This document shows positions 40,201 through 49,143 of a DNA stretch of 50,899 nt, in pieces; within the stretch, counting starts at the first letter, position 1, and the number at the start of each line of letters is the position of its first letter. The stretch covers positions 1 through 50,899 of the forward strand of contig JABDDK010000007.1 in the NCBI GenBank assembly GCA_013287665.1, in the 5' to 3' direction. The position numbers and the translations under genes were made by a program. The notes under the pieces were generated by a model. The model made no database searches. It was given only the letters and a program-made list of their open reading frames with translations, and was not told the DNA's origin. Source of the stretch: Alphaproteobacteria bacterium. Its GTDB lineage: Bacteria; Pseudomonadota; Alphaproteobacteria; UBA9655.

Positions 40201-40276
40201 CACCAGCAACTGTAAAGACAACGATAATGAGCCATCCAAGAACTTTATTTTCTATACAAAGGCGACCTAGATTCAT
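37223..40276 (-). CDS. RND efflux permease (AcrB/MexF type)
   Basis: Inner-membrane proton-driven pump of 1017 residues with the RND layout: TM1 (VLGWLIIVVFTVAGAIAFGL), a large periplasmic loop, TM2-6, TM7, a second large loop and TM8-12. The TM4 proton-relay region reads ALGMLVDNALVVVDGILV, keeping the first Asp with Asn at the second position, a variant common in this subgroup. GSLFQVILISLLLSWFLAVV and ILVVILLF segments are also family-like. Substrate unknown. It overlaps the adaptor gene by 4 bp. No outer-membrane channel gene is nearby. Confidence 0.93.
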   Translation of the reverse strand: MNLGRLCIENKVLGWLIIVVFTVAGAIAFGLLGRYEDPEFTIKDAKVITPYKGASPHEVEQEVTDRLESAIQQLGQVKYITSVSTAGKSEITVTIKDKYDKTTLPQVWDELRRKVNDAQSQLPPGAGPSIVNDDYGDVYGIFLALTGDGYSYAELKEIAKNLRKELLIVPNVAKVTIGGALEEQIFIELSQSKLAQFGVSPDTISNLLKTQNQVIPSGNVTIGTDRIRIQPTGEFGSLEAIGDLLIPNTKGNSTIYLKDIGTITRGYQEIPTQLIHYNGEPALTLAVSLVPGGNIVKLGEAIENKISKLKGTIPVGVNINYIYNQPILVNASVANFIINLIEALAIVIVILLMFMGLRSGILIGAILLLTVAGTLCFMYLLDISLQRISLGALIIALGMLVDNALVVVDGILVRSQQGQKTIDASDQVVKQTIWPLFGATVVGILAFSGIGLSQDKTGEYVGSLFQVILISLLLSWFLAVVIAPMLADLLFKPKITDQVDPYAGRFYKLFRNILLRCIKNRNKALAGLGIVLGLSVLGFTFVPPGFFPNSTTPIFYVDYWLVEGTDIRKTTQDVSKIEKHILGLEGVKQVSSFIGQGASRFMLVYTPESPNSSFAQLIVETKDYKQIPEIEKKIRAYLNADFPESDPKYKKIVVGPSPDGKIEARISGPKPDILRQLSAESKAIMLEDPGTESIRDNWRQRVLLSRPGYSESLARATGITRADLNNALQTSFGGSQVGLYRERDELIPIVSRLPQAERNNIDSMYNMFIWSPVKSANVPIQQVVQDFKTGWEDTRIHRRDRKQTITPSADPVSEPTGIVFDRLQPKIEAIKFPQGYELAWGGEHEAQHDAQAALASKLPIGFVLMILVVILLFSKLKQPLIIWLTVPLSIIGVTIGLLIARKPFDFMALLGFLSLTGMLIKNAIVLIDQIDIDIAEGKEKLQAVVDSAISRARPVSLAALTTILGVAPLLFDPFFVSMAVLIMSGLAFATVLTLFVVPVLYTIFFHISYESSVNNKG

Positions 40277-41334
40277 GGGTTACTCTCAAGAGGTCGGACT
40301 TTCTCACCATCCATGAGAAATTTAGCTCCAGCGGCAACAATATCCATGCCCGGAGAGAGTCCCTCAGTGACTTGGATACTTTCATTTTCTAGCTTACCAA
40401 TCTTTATAGGATGCTTAAAAATTTCATTGGTCTTAGGATCTATCACCCAAACGTAACTATTATTTTTTTCATCAGCAAAAACGGCACTGGCTGGAATCAT
40501 ATATTGTCCTGTATTTGTCCCTGTGGTTGACTGAAATTTTACAAAAACTGTTGCTGTCATTCCGGGCAGAATATTCAGACCTTCAGGTGCCGGCATTATG
40601 AGTGTTGCCTTATACGTTTGTGTATCCGGATCGGCCTTGGCAGAGACCTCTTTTACAGATGCTGAATAATGTTTCCCCGGAGCCGAATCAAATTCAACTT
40701 CAATTCCTGTATTCGATCCTTCTTTATAGTGAATTGCGATACTCTCAGGAACTTGAACAATAATGTCTATATTATCTCGATTTTGAAGACGAACGATGGG
40801 CTCATTCACCTTAACTGTTTGAAAGTTATCCACATATCTTGTCGAAATTTCCCCAGAGAAAGGTGCTACAAGGGTTGCATACGTTAGATTTTGTTTCGCC
40901 GTGTCAAGATTAGTATCTGCAACACGTGAAGCTGTTCTTTGAGCTTCAAACTCTGACTTTGACACAAAGCCCTTTTCGACGAGTGTTGTCTTACGTTCAA
41001 GCTGTGCTTTCTCATATTCTGCTTTTGACTTAGCCTCTTGTACAGCGATCTCAAAGTCTTTCGGATCTAGCTTTGCAACGAGTTGCCCCTTTTCAATTTT
41101 TTGACCTTCCTTGACGGGAAACTCAATAATCTTACCCGCCACAAGGAAGGCTAAATCCGCTTTACTCGATGCATCGACTTTGCCTGGGAAACTTCGTTGC
41201 ACAATTTCTTCAGGCCCAGAAATATGAAAGACTTTAACAGGACGAATTTCATGGGTTTTCGTTTGTTTTTCGTCAGTGCACCCCGTGACGGCCAAGAGAC
41301 ACATGAAAAGAATAAGGTGTAATTTCTGCTTCAC
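40273..41334 (-). CDS. RND periplasmic adaptor lipoprotein
   Basis: Membrane-fusion protein of 353 residues linking the RND permease to an outer-membrane channel. It is a lipoprotein, with lipobox AVTGC at about residue 19. Biotinyl/lipoyl-like halves are seen as VAGKIIEFPVKEGQKIEKGQ followed by LVAKLDPKDF, and YATLVAPFSGEISTRYVDNF. A short coiled-coil hairpin lies between them and beta-barrel/MP domains follow. It is upstream of and coupled to the permease by a 4-bp overlap. Confidence 0.93.
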   Translation of the reverse strand: MKQKLHLILFMCLLAVTGCTDEKQTKTHEIRPVKVFHISGPEEIVQRSFPGKVDASSKADLAFLVAGKIIEFPVKEGQKIEKGQLVAKLDPKDFEIAVQEAKSKAEYEKAQLERKTTLVEKGFVSKSEFEAQRTASRVADTNLDTAKQNLTYATLVAPFSGEISTRYVDNFQTVKVNEPIVRLQNRDNIDIIVQVPESIAIHYKEGSNTGIEVEFDSAPGKHYSASVKEVSAKADPDTQTYKATLIMPAPEGLNILPGMTATVFVKFQSTTGTNTGQYMIPASAVFADEKNNSYVWVIDPKTNEIFKHPIKIGKLENESIQVTEGLSPGMDIVAAGAKFLMDGEKVRPLESNP

Positions 41335-41360
41335 GATTGTTTTTCCCTGGACTTTTCTTA

Positions 41361-41375
41361 TTAATTATTTTTTAA
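41361..41375. promoter_or_regulatory. CtrA-like box in divergent promoter (weak)
   Basis: TTAA-N7-TTAA between the divergent adaptor gene and the ion-channel gene, ending 36 bp before the channel start. The spacer is nearly all T, so this may be chance in AT-rich DNA. Confidence 0.22.
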
Positions 41376-41410
41376 TCTTACGGGGATAAAAGTTAAATAA
41401 AAGTAAAAAA

Positions 41411-42067
41411 ATGCATGCAATGCCAATAAAGAGAATCCTTCCAAAATTTACCTCACTTGGACTTCTATTATTCATTGTCTTCTTTTTTGTGATCGCCCCC
41501 TTTTTTAGTCGCGGAGATGCAGCACGTTTAGTGCTCGATTTATCCGTCATCTCCCTATTAATTCTGTCAGTTTATTTGTGTTCAGACAATAAACGATATC
41601 TCCTAATTGGGGTTATTCTTGCAAGCCCTGCTCTTATAAGACTGGTATATCCAAGCGTTGCAGTGAATGAGATAACCCTTGCCTTTAATGCTGGCTTTTT
41701 TGCCTTTGTCATTTACGTCCTATTAAGCAGACTTTTCCAGTCAAAACAAATCACAACGGATGTCATTTTCGCAGCCATTACGATCTACATTTTGATTGGT
41801 GTTTTTTGGGGCATCATTTATATGCTTCTGGAATATTTTTGGGCGGGCTCCTTTCTTCTCCCCCAAAGCCCACTGTACGCCGATTTTGGACAGAATTTGC
41901 TTTACTACAGCTTCATAACCCTCACAACAGTCGGCTATGGAGATATTCTTCCCCTCTCACCACCTGCCAAGAGTTTTGCAACCCTTGAGGCAATGACCGG
42001 CCCTCTTTATTTAAGTATTCTCGTTGCTCGTTTGGTGGGGATGCACATTTCTCAGAAAGCTGACTAA
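41411..42067 (+). CDS. Two-TM-pore ion channel family protein (K+ channel-like)
   Basis: A 218-residue membrane protein with about six hydrophobic helices. The last pair flanks a pore loop with selectivity filter TVGYGD (FITLTTVGYGDILPLSP), typical of potassium channels of the Ion_trans_2 group. The C-terminal helix (GPLYLSILVARLVGMHISQ) lines the pore. There is no RCK or cyclic-nucleotide domain, so gating is unknown. Several Met codons near the start leave the exact N-terminus open. It is divergent from the RND adaptor gene. Confidence 0.85.
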   Translation: MHAMPIKRILPKFTSLGLLLFIVFFFVIAPFFSRGDAARLVLDLSVISLLILSVYLCSDNKRYLLIGVILASPALIRLVYPSVAVNEITLAFNAGFFAFVIYVLLSRLFQSKQITTDVIFAAITIYILIGVFWGIIYMLLEYFWAGSFLLPQSPLYADFGQNLLYYSFITLTTVGYGDILPLSPPAKSFATLEAMTGPLYLSILVARLVGMHISQKAD

Positions 42068-42156
42068 TACAAAAAAATATATTTCTTCCCCACTTGTAGC
42101 ATCGATCATCTTGTTTTAGAAAGAGGATAGGACTCGCATCATCATAGGATAAAAGA

Positions 42157-42744
42157 ATGCCCATATTACCCGACTCTTGGATTCGAACCCATGCCAAACA
42201 AGGCATGATTGAGCCTTTTGTAGAACATCAAGAAAAACAAGGGGTTATCTCTTACGGCCTTTCATCTTATGGCTATGATGCACGGGTTTCAGATGAATTC
42301 AAGATCTTCACAAACATCGATAGCGCTGTTGTAGATCCTAAGAACTTCTCCCCCACGGGCTTTGTAGACCGCACGACTGATGTCTGTGTCATCCCCCCCA
42401 ATAGTTTCGTTCTTGCTCGAACTGTTGAATATTTTCGGATTCCTCGTGATGTCCTTGTGATCTGCCTTGGGAAGTCCACCTATGCCCGTTGCGGTATTAT
42501 TGTGAATGTCACCCCCCTTGAGCCCGAATGGGAAGGCCATGTTACCCTGGAATTTTCGAATACAACTCCCCTCCCCGCTAAAATCTACGCGAATGAAGGT
42601 GCCTGCCAATTCCTCTTCCTCAAAGGAGAAGGCGTATGTGAGGTTTCTTATAAGGATCGCAAAGGAAAATACATGGGTCAAAAAGGGGTCACTTTACCTA
42701 AAATTATTAAAGGTGATTCAGTCACCAAACTTGAGGTTATATAA
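42157..42744 (+). CDS. dcd: dCTP deaminase
   Basis: Converts dCTP to dUTP for dTMP synthesis. 195 residues. Family segments: [66 protein letters not shown] with the catalytic region, and [20 protein letters not shown] followed by NEGACQFLF. The stop shares one base with the murA start (TAATG), so it is coupled to murA. Confidence 0.96.
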   Translation: MPILPDSWIRTHAKQGMIEPFVEHQEKQGVISYGLSSYGYDARVSDEFKIFTNIDSAVVDPKNFSPTGFVDRTTDVCVIPPNSFVLARTVEYFRIPRDVLVICLGKSTYARCGIIVNVTPLEPEWEGHVTLEFSNTTPLPAKIYANEGACQFLFLKGEGVCEVSYKDRKGKYMGQKGVTLPKIIKGDSVTKLEVI

Positions 42745-44000
42745 TGGATAAAATAGCAATTCGTGGCGGAACCCCATTAAAAGGTGAGATAAAGATTAGT
42801 GGTGCAAAAAATGCCTCCCTTCCCCTTATGGCCGCCTGTCTTTTGACGGATAAACCACTCATCCTTGAAAATGTTCCCCAACTTTCTGACATCGAGAGCA
42901 TGGGTGAACTACTCACCCAACTCGGCGTGAGTGTTGATGTGGGCCCTGATTCCACAACCCTTTGTGCAAAAGATCTCAACAGCACAACGGCCCCTTACGA
43001 TGTTGTCCGGAAGATGCGAGCCTCAGTCCTTGTCCTTTGTCCTCTTGTTGCACGAGCAGGTGAAGCTCATGTATCTATGCCGGGCGGATGTGCAATCGGC
43101 CCTCGCCCCATAGATCTTCACCTGAAGGGCTTAGAAGCTCTGGGAGCCACGATTACCCTTGAAGAAGGCTATGTGCATGCACACGCTCCTAATGGGCTTA
43201 TAGGGGCCACATATACGTTCCCCATGATCTCCGTTACAGGCACAGAAAATCTATTGATGGCTGCCACTCTTGCGAAAGGTGAAACACGTCTCGTTAATGC
43301 AGCAAGAGAGCCGGAAGTGGGAGATCTCGCCGATTGTCTTAATGCCATGGGAGCGAAGATATCCGGCATCGGAACCAGCACCTTAGTTATTGAAGGGGTT
43401 GAATCTCTAAATGGCACAACTCACAAGGTGATCGGAGACCGGATTGAAGCCGGGACATACGCTATGGCCTCAGCCTTAACGGGCGGTAATGTCCGACTGC
43501 GTGGCATGCGCCTTGATCTCATCCCAACCGTTGCTGCCTTCCTCCGTCAAGCTGGGGTTCAACTCGATGAAGAGGGGAATGATATTCTGGTTAAAGCCCC
43601 TAAAGGACGCTTAAAAGGGGTCGATGTCATGACAGAACCTTTTCCTGGATTTGCAACCGATCTACAAGCCCAATGGATGGCATTGATGTGCACCTCTGAT
43701 GGCGCCTCTATGATTACGGAAACCATCTTTGAAAATCGTTTCATGCATGTGCCAGAACTCTGCCGTATGGGAGCTAATATCACGGTTCATGGATCCTCTG
43801 CTCTTGTTCGTGGCGTTGACAAGTTAAAGGGAGCGCCTGTGATGGCAACTGATCTTAGAGCCTCCGTATCCCTTGTGTTAGCAGGACTTGTGGCTGAGGG
43901 AGAGACACTCATTAGCCGTGTTTATCACCTAGATCGCGGCTATGAAAAGGTCGAAGAAAAATTACGTGCCTGTGGGGCTAACATTGAGCGCAGAGGATAA
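42744..44000 (+). CDS. murA: UDP-GlcNAc 1-carboxyvinyltransferase
   Basis: First committed step of peptidoglycan precursor synthesis, transferring enolpyruvate from PEP to UDP-GlcNAc. 418 residues, usual length. N-terminal [20 protein letters not shown] contains the conserved Lys/Asn pair. The catalytic Cys is present in [15 protein letters not shown], so fosfomycin sensitivity is possible. Other motifs are [22 protein letters not shown] and [14 protein letters not shown]. It lies between dcd and the DUF2948 gene on one transcript. Confidence 0.97.
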   Translation: MDKIAIRGGTPLKGEIKISGAKNASLPLMAACLLTDKPLILENVPQLSDIESMGELLTQLGVSVDVGPDSTTLCAKDLNSTTAPYDVVRKMRASVLVLCPLVARAGEAHVSMPGGCAIGPRPIDLHLKGLEALGATITLEEGYVHAHAPNGLIGATYTFPMISVTGTENLLMAATLAKGETRLVNAAREPEVGDLADCLNAMGAKISGIGTSTLVIEGVESLNGTTHKVIGDRIEAGTYAMASALTGGNVRLRGMRLDLIPTVAAFLRQAGVQLDEEGNDILVKAPKGRLKGVDVMTEPFPGFATDLQAQWMALMCTSDGASMITETIFENRFMHVPELCRMGANITVHGSSALVRGVDKLKGAPVMATDLRASVSLVLAGLVAEGETLISRVYHLDRGYEKVEEKLRACGANIERRG

Positions 44001-44037
44001 CTATATAAGGATTAAGATATTAACTTTGAGATGAACG

Positions 44038-44478
44038 ATGACATATAAACCGTTAAAAATTAGTGCTCTGGACGCCCAAGATCTTCATGTTATCGCATCC
44101 TGTTTACAAGATGCCCTCGTCCCTTTATCAGGAATGCAGTATGATGAAGCCGCGTGTCAATTTCATTTGGTTGCCAACCGTTTTTGTTGGGAGTGTTCAC
44201 CTGAAGTCATTGAAGAAGTCCCCTATTACTCAAGAGTCGCCTCCGGCCTTGCCTTTCATAATGTAACGCAGGTTCAGAAGAAAAACATTGAACTGGGAAA
44301 CAAAGACGAACTTGTGAATCTCCTTACGATTCATAAAGTTGATGATGACTGTATTCACCTTGTCTTTTCAGGTGGGTCCGAGATTAAACTCAAATTCGAT
44401 AAGCTCTGCTGCCATCTCAAAGATGTTGACCAGCCTTACCCTACCCAGCATAAGCCGGATCATTCTGGAAAAGACTGA
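44038..44478 (+). CDS. DUF2948 family protein
   Basis: A 146-residue cytoplasmic protein matching DUF2948, a family found mainly in alphaproteobacteria and often near murA. Segments that fit: ISALDAQDLHVIASCLQDAL, FHLVANRFCWE, SGLAFHNVTQV, NLLTIHKVDDDCIHLVFSGG and SEIKLKFDKLCCHLKD ending with the PYPT..KPDH tail. Function unknown. It follows murA by 37 bp and is probably co-transcribed. Confidence 0.85.
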   Translation: MTYKPLKISALDAQDLHVIASCLQDALVPLSGMQYDEAACQFHLVANRFCWECSPEVIEEVPYYSRVASGLAFHNVTQVQKKNIELGNKDELVNLLTIHKVDDDCIHLVFSGGSEIKLKFDKLCCHLKDVDQPYPTQHKPDHSGKD

Positions 44479-44489
44479 CCTCCCACAGT

Positions 44490-44629
44490 CGTCATTGCGA
44501 GGAAGGGCGTAAGCCCTGACGCGGCAATCCATCTTCCTTTTCATTTCACCCCTTGAATGGGGGTGAAATGAAAGCTAGTGTAAGGAAGAAGATGGATTGC
44601 CACGCCCCTTTCAGGGGCTTCTAATGACC
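44490..44629. repeat. Repeat family B, copy 2
   Basis: About 140-bp palindromic unit starting CGTCATTGCGAGGAAGGGCG and ending near GGGGCTTCTAATGACC. The inner paired segment is GCAATCCATCTTCCTTTT against AGGAAGAAGATGGATTGCC. The right end has diverged from the usual CTCGCAATGACG. It occupies the first part of the 386-bp gap after the DUF2948 gene. Confidence 0.8.
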
Positions 44630-44663
44630 GAAATATGTAACTTACTGAAAACAAACAAAAGGT

Positions 44664-44822
44664 CGTCATTGCGAGGTGGAACGAAGTTCCGCCGCGGCAA
44701 TCCATCTTCCTTTTTATTTCACAAAGATAAGAAGGAAGAAAGATGGATTGCCACGCCCCTTTCAGGGGCTCGCAATGACGAGTGTGGGGGGTCATTTTTA
44801 TATAGTTTACCCCGAAGGGTGA
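44664..44822. repeat. Repeat family B, copy 3 with extended tail
   Basis: Palindromic unit CGTCATTGCGAGGTGG to CTCGCAATGACG (44780), followed by the same tail as at 13537: GAGTGTGGGGGGTCATTTT and GTTTACC..GAAGGGTGA. This copy is uninterrupted and is the reference for the unit split at 13200: its GGAACGAAGTTCC stem corresponds to the GGACCGAAGGTCC target. A further CCTCGCAATGACG fragment is at about 44829. Confidence 0.82.
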
Positions 44823-44864
44823 TGTGCTCCTCGCAATGACGATTATAGTTGGCGATTAGGACAA

Positions 44865-45497
44865 CTACCGTTCAATACAAATAATCTCATTACCTTCGAG
44901 GTAACCCGTTGCATGGCCTCGATTTGGTATGTAGGCGTTACCATCTGTCCAACCTGCTTGAGTTGAGATAGTATAAGGCTTACTTCCATCTAGAGGTTGA
45001 AATGTGAATTTTCTGGTTCCGGAAAGCTCAACATTTCCCTTGATTCCGCCGGGCTTATTCTTAAAGGCAACGCACTTACCAGGCAAAGTTGCTTGAACTT
45101 TCGCTTTCATCTTCGTAATCGTTCCAATTTCCCGCCTTGCTGTTGTAAGATCACCCGAAACAGTTTCTGCTTCTGTATTAAAAGCCGCAATTGAATCTGT
45201 TGGCTTTTGACTAGCAATTGTCTTCTCCAGTTGATCAAGATCAGCATCAACCGCAGCTATTCTCTTATAAACTGCAGGATCGGAACCCTTTTCCTTATTG
45301 AGGGCCTCTAACGTAACCCTGAACTTTTTGATGATATTCGACATACTTTTGAAATACTCAGCTTGAGGCTTCATCAGGTCTGGAGCCGCTGGAACTTGCA
45401 TTTTTTCGGAAGTCGCTGCTTGCGCCTGAACAACAGTTGGAACCAGTGAAGTTCCAGCGAGTGCAGCGAGCAATGTAAGTGTAGTTAACTTATTCAT
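44865..45497 (-). CDS. Exported coiled-coil protein of unknown function (210 aa)
   Basis: Not recognised. A signal peptide (MNKLTTLTLLAALAGTSLVP, cleavage likely after VVQAQA) is followed by a helical, coiled-coil-like middle (about 45-135, rich in Lys/Glu/Ala). A short beta C-terminus ends GHATGYLEGNEIICIER. Two Cys (GKCVAFK and IICIER) could pair in the periplasm. The gene stands alone between repeat B and ntrX, with a weak ribosome site (GGAGAAAAAA). The signal peptide and periodic helix support a real gene. Confidence 0.7.
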   Translation of the reverse strand: MNKLTTLTLLAALAGTSLVPTVVQAQAATSEKMQVPAAPDLMKPQAEYFKSMSNIIKKFRVTLEALNKEKGSDPAVYKRIAAVDADLDQLEKTIASQKPTDSIAAFNTEAETVSGDLTTARREIGTITKMKAKVQATLPGKCVAFKNKPGGIKGNVELSGTRKFTFQPLDGSKPYTISTQAGWTDGNAYIPNRGHATGYLEGNEIICIER

Positions 45498-45553
45498 TTT
45501 TTTCTCCTAGAGTTGTAATAAACTAAATCTAGCAGAAAGAAGTTAAAGTAAGG

Positions 45554-46945
45554 TTAAGAATTACTAGCTCCAGCCTTCTTTCTTTCAACCTGAAGTTGGC
45601 GTAACTTCCTATGCAAAGCAGACCTCTCCATCCCAATGAAAGTCGCTGTACGCGAAATATTCCCAGCAAATTTTTGAACCTGCGCAAGCAAGTACTCACG
45701 TTCAAAGTATTCCCTCGCTTCTCTAAGGGGCATGGCAAGGAAATCGGGACCATTTGTTGTGGTTAAGGACGCAAGTTCTTCCCCTCTTACTTCAGGAGTC
45801 AGCTCTTCTGGTGTCACATTGGCATCATTCGCTGCCGGAGACATAATAAGGGCTCTCTCAACGACATTACGAAGTTCACAGACGTTTCCAGGCCATTCGT
45901 ACGTCTTCATCAACGCAAGCGTTCCTTCCGTAAAGTGGCGCTTTGGAACACCAACTTGTTGAGAAACCCAATCAACAAAATAAGACACAAGCTCAGGAAT
46001 ATCTTCAACACGTTCCTTCAAAGGAGGCAAATTAAGTGTCACCACATTGAGACGATAAAAGAGATCCTCTCTAAAAAGACCAGCCTCAATCGCATCCATT
46101 ATATTGCATTTTGTTGCAGCAAGAATCCGAACGTCAACGGCCACTAATTGATGTCCTCCAACACGTTTAAAAGTGTTCTCATGGAGAAAACGAACCAGTT
46201 TCGCCTGAACATCAAGGGACAGCTCTGTGACATCATCAATAAACAGAGTTCCTCCGTGGGCTTCTTCAAGTAAACCAAGCTTTCGATGTTGAGTCGCATT
46301 GGCCTCAGAACCAAAGAGTTGTTCATCAACAAGCGCTTGCGAGCCTATGTTGCAATGCAGAATAAGGAAAGGATTTTGCGATCTTTTTGATTTTACATGG
46401 ACTTCTCTTGCGGCGAGCTCTTTTCCCACACCCGACTGCCCCATCATTAAGATTCGACTGTTTGTTGGCGCCACTTTATCAATTGTTTTACGAACACATT
46501 GAATGGCCGCAGAGCTTCCAACCATTTCTGAGGGTATAGCTTCTTCTTTCAAGTGCCGATTTTCTCTGCGCAAATTTGCTGTCTCAAGCGCACGTGAGAC
46601 GACAAGCAACAAACGATCTGTCTTGAAGGGTTTTTCGATAAAGTCATAAGCCCCTAACTTTATAGCTGAAACAGCTGTTTCGACTGTTCCATGACCGCTG
46701 ATCATCACAATGGGAAGATCTGGATTCGTTTTTTTGATAAGGTCCAAAATCTTTAATCCATCATATTTGGGGTCACCCAACCATACGTCTAAGATTAAAA
46801 GATTGGGTTGTCGCTTAGAAATTTCCTCTAGGGCCTTTTCACCTGTCGATGCTTCCCGAGTTGAAAATCCCTCATCAGACAAGATCCCTGAGAGAATCGA
46901 CCGAATATCTTTCTCATCATCAACGATTAGAATATCTTGACCCAT
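45554..46945 (-). CDS. ntrX: Nitrogen/redox response regulator NtrX
   Basis: A 463-residue response regulator: receiver domain (1-120) with DDEKD acidic pocket and phospho-Asp in LLILDVWLG, AAA+ domain (about 145-380) and C-terminal Fis-type HTH (NISRTATFIGMERSALHRKL). Walker A reads MGQSGVGKELAA; Walker B is GGTLFIDDV. The sigma-54 contact loop GAFTGA is missing: the place reads FGSEANATQHRKLGLLEEA. NtrX of other alphaproteobacteria also lack it, so this is likely a sigma-54-independent regulator. GGGGAG precedes the ATG, 11 bp after ntrY. Confidence 0.94.
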   Translation of the reverse strand: MGQDILIVDDEKDIRSILSGILSDEGFSTREASTGEKALEEISKRQPNLLILDVWLGDPKYDGLKILDLIKKTNPDLPIVMISGHGTVETAVSAIKLGAYDFIEKPFKTDRLLLVVSRALETANLRRENRHLKEEAIPSEMVGSSAAIQCVRKTIDKVAPTNSRILMMGQSGVGKELAAREVHVKSKRSQNPFLILHCNIGSQALVDEQLFGSEANATQHRKLGLLEEAHGGTLFIDDVTELSLDVQAKLVRFLHENTFKRVGGHQLVAVDVRILAATKCNIMDAIEAGLFREDLFYRLNVVTLNLPPLKERVEDIPELVSYFVDWVSQQVGVPKRHFTEGTLALMKTYEWPGNVCELRNVVERALIMSPAANDANVTPEELTPEVRGEELASLTTTNGPDFLAMPLREAREYFEREYLLAQVQKFAGNISRTATFIGMERSALHRKLRQLQVERKKAGASNS

Positions 46946-46956
46946 TATTAACTCCC

Positions 46957-49143
46957 CTAACCTATAGCTTTTTGCAATGAATTCAACCGAGTAAACATAA
47001 CCTGAATAACAGCGCCTCCCCCTACGCGATCATGCAGACTTAAAATGCCGTTATGATCTTCTACGATTTTTTTTACAATCGCAAGCCCCAGTCCTGTCCC
47101 TTTTTCACGAAATGTTACATAAGGTTCCGTTAACCGTTCTCGACCCTCAGGAGGAAGGCCAATTCCAGTATCAGATACGGTGAGAATAACTTTCTTTTCA
47201 GAATCCTGTAAATCTATTTCTATCGATCCATCGGAGGATCCTTTTTGTTCAATCGATTCGACAGCGTTTTTCAAGAGGTTCGTTAAGACTTGACCGATTT
47301 GACCACGGTCACAATCAAAAATAAGCGATTTTACTGAGGATTCGAATTTAAAAATGATGTCAGGATGAGCTTGTTGTTGTAGAAAAATTTCTTCCCTGCA
47401 AATAGGGACTAAATTCTCAGTCTTTAAAACAGGTGCTGGCATCCGTGCAAACGACGAAAACTCACCCACTAACTGCCCCAAACGATCAACTTGGCGAATA
47501 ATTGTATCTACGCAATTTTGAAAAGTTTCAACGTCTTCAGTGATTTGCTTTGAGTATCGTCTCTTTAAGCGCTCAGCAGAAAGTTGAATCGGCGTTAAAG
47601 GATTTTTGATTTCATGAGCAACGCGGCGAGCAACATCTGCCCATGCTGCCTTTCTCTGTGCTGCTTGAAGCTGTGTAATATCATCAAATGTTAAGACATA
47701 CCCTCTTATTTTATTTCGAGCTCGTTCTGAAGTAATTTGAACCAAGAGGGTATGATTATGTCCCTCTCTATTGAGAACAACTTGCTTCTCGATGAAATCA
47801 GTCTCTATCTCTTTGATTTCATTGAATAATGGAGCTAGCTCTGGAACAATTTTAATAAGTTTTTTCCCTATTTTTTGATGTAAATCAAGATGGAGGATTT
47901 CACTTGCGAACTGATTGATTAAATGGATATTTCCCTTTGCATCCAACCCAATCACACCCGCAGAAACTCCCCCAAGAACAGCTTCCGTAAACTGCCGTCT
48001 TTCATCATTTTGTTCATTAGCAACCATGAGATCATGTCTTTGAGACTCTAGCTGTTCAGTCATGCGATTAAAGGCCGACGTGAGGGAGGAAAACTCGTCA
48101 GATTCCTCCTCAGGTATTCTAACCGATAGATTTCCCTTACAAACCTCATCAGAAGCTAAGATCCAATTTCGCACAGGCCGGGCTAATCTATTTGCATAGA
48201 GAATGCCACCCAACACAGCAGAAAGAAGCAAAAGAATAGCGATCCCAACAAATATTGCGGCAAACTTAAGAGCAATACTGGAGCCTTGTTCTTCAAGGCG
48301 CGCGTATTCTTTCGCTGCATTTTCTGCATTTTCGACACGACTGATCACAGTCGGAGAAACCGTACGACCGACAAGCAAGTAGGTATTCGTTAGTGGGTTG
48401 ATGGCTACAAGGGCTCGTACCTTATCGTTTTGCTCGCTTTTATGAATAACCGGAGCTGTTTTTGCACGAATATAGTCAGCTGGTGAAAAGTCTCCTAAAT
48501 CCAAGAAAAATGAGAAACGAGACCGCCCTAAAATGTCTGCCTTATCATTAAAAACAATAGCTTCATCAAGACCCCTGAGTTGAACCTGATCGGTCAGTTT
48601 TTGACTAAGAATTTCAGAATCAGTTGTAAAATCTTGCACATAAGGCGCAAGATCGGCTGCCATGGCCTCCGCATTGGCGCTAATGACCTTTTGGTGTTCT
48701 TCCAGGTACGCACCAGCAACGGCAATAGATTCCCCAATAGCTGTTTCCACACGTTCGTTAAACCAGCTTTGAATAACAATATTAAAAAAAACGGCAGAAA
48801 AAGCAGCAATAAAGATCGTTGGCGTTATAGCCAAGAGGCTAAAAATCGCGACCATACGGCTGTGAAGTTTAGACCCCGCTTGATCGCTTTTCCGCTCAGC
48901 CCATAAGGCCGCGACATGTTTAGCCACAACGGCTGCAAGAATCAAAAGAAAAGCAAAATCAAGGCTTAACAGAAATATGAGAAGCTTACCTTTTTGAAGA
49001 AAGGGGGTGGCTTGCGTGAGCATAACATAGGTACCGATGACAGACGTCGTCGCACCAACACCTAAAAGAATAAGAAGCTTCCGCCCGATATTGTGACGGA
49101 TCGCCAATTCATTCATTTTTTCATAAATAAGTTCAAGCTTCAT
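46957..49143 (-). CDS. ntrY: Sensor histidine kinase NtrY
   Basis: A 728-residue membrane kinase, partner of NtrX. Four hydrophobic helices lie in the first 310 residues with a periplasmic domain between. HAMP (about 320-375), PAS (about 385-490), HisKA and HATPase domains follow. The phospho-accepting His510 is in ARRVAHEIKNPLTPIQLSAE. ATP boxes NLLKNAVESIE, DTGIGLPPEGRERL and KGTGLGLAIVKKIVEDHNG are complete. It overlaps the upstream small HTH gene by 11 bp and leads directly into ntrX. Confidence 0.95.
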   Translation of the reverse strand: MKLELIYEKMNELAIRHNIGRKLLILLGVGATTSVIGTYVMLTQATPFLQKGKLLIFLLSLDFAFLLILAAVVAKHVAALWAERKSDQAGSKLHSRMVAIFSLLAITPTIFIAAFSAVFFNIVIQSWFNERVETAIGESIAVAGAYLEEHQKVISANAEAMAADLAPYVQDFTTDSEILSQKLTDQVQLRGLDEAIVFNDKADILGRSRFSFFLDLGDFSPADYIRAKTAPVIHKSEQNDKVRALVAINPLTNTYLLVGRTVSPTVISRVENAENAAKEYARLEEQGSSIALKFAAIFVGIAILLLLSAVLGGILYANRLARPVRNWILASDEVCKGNLSVRIPEEESDEFSSLTSAFNRMTEQLESQRHDLMVANEQNDERRQFTEAVLGGVSAGVIGLDAKGNIHLINQFASEILHLDLHQKIGKKLIKIVPELAPLFNEIKEIETDFIEKQVVLNREGHNHTLLVQITSERARNKIRGYVLTFDDITQLQAAQRKAAWADVARRVAHEIKNPLTPIQLSAERLKRRYSKQITEDVETFQNCVDTIIRQVDRLGQLVGEFSSFARMPAPVLKTENLVPICREEIFLQQQAHPDIIFKFESSVKSLIFDCDRGQIGQVLTNLLKNAVESIEQKGSSDGSIEIDLQDSEKKVILTVSDTGIGLPPEGRERLTEPYVTFREKGTGLGLAIVKKIVEDHNGILSLHDRVGGGAVIQVMFTRLNSLQKAIG

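Noticed and set aside
41365-41550. Minus-strand frame of 61 codons over the ion-channel start
   Set aside because: It is antisense to the start of a clear channel gene, with no ribosome site or family match.
44490-44822. Repeat B copies as a CRISPR array
   Set aside because: There are only two neighbouring units, each is about 120-140 bp and internally palindromic, spacing is irregular, and no cas gene is near.
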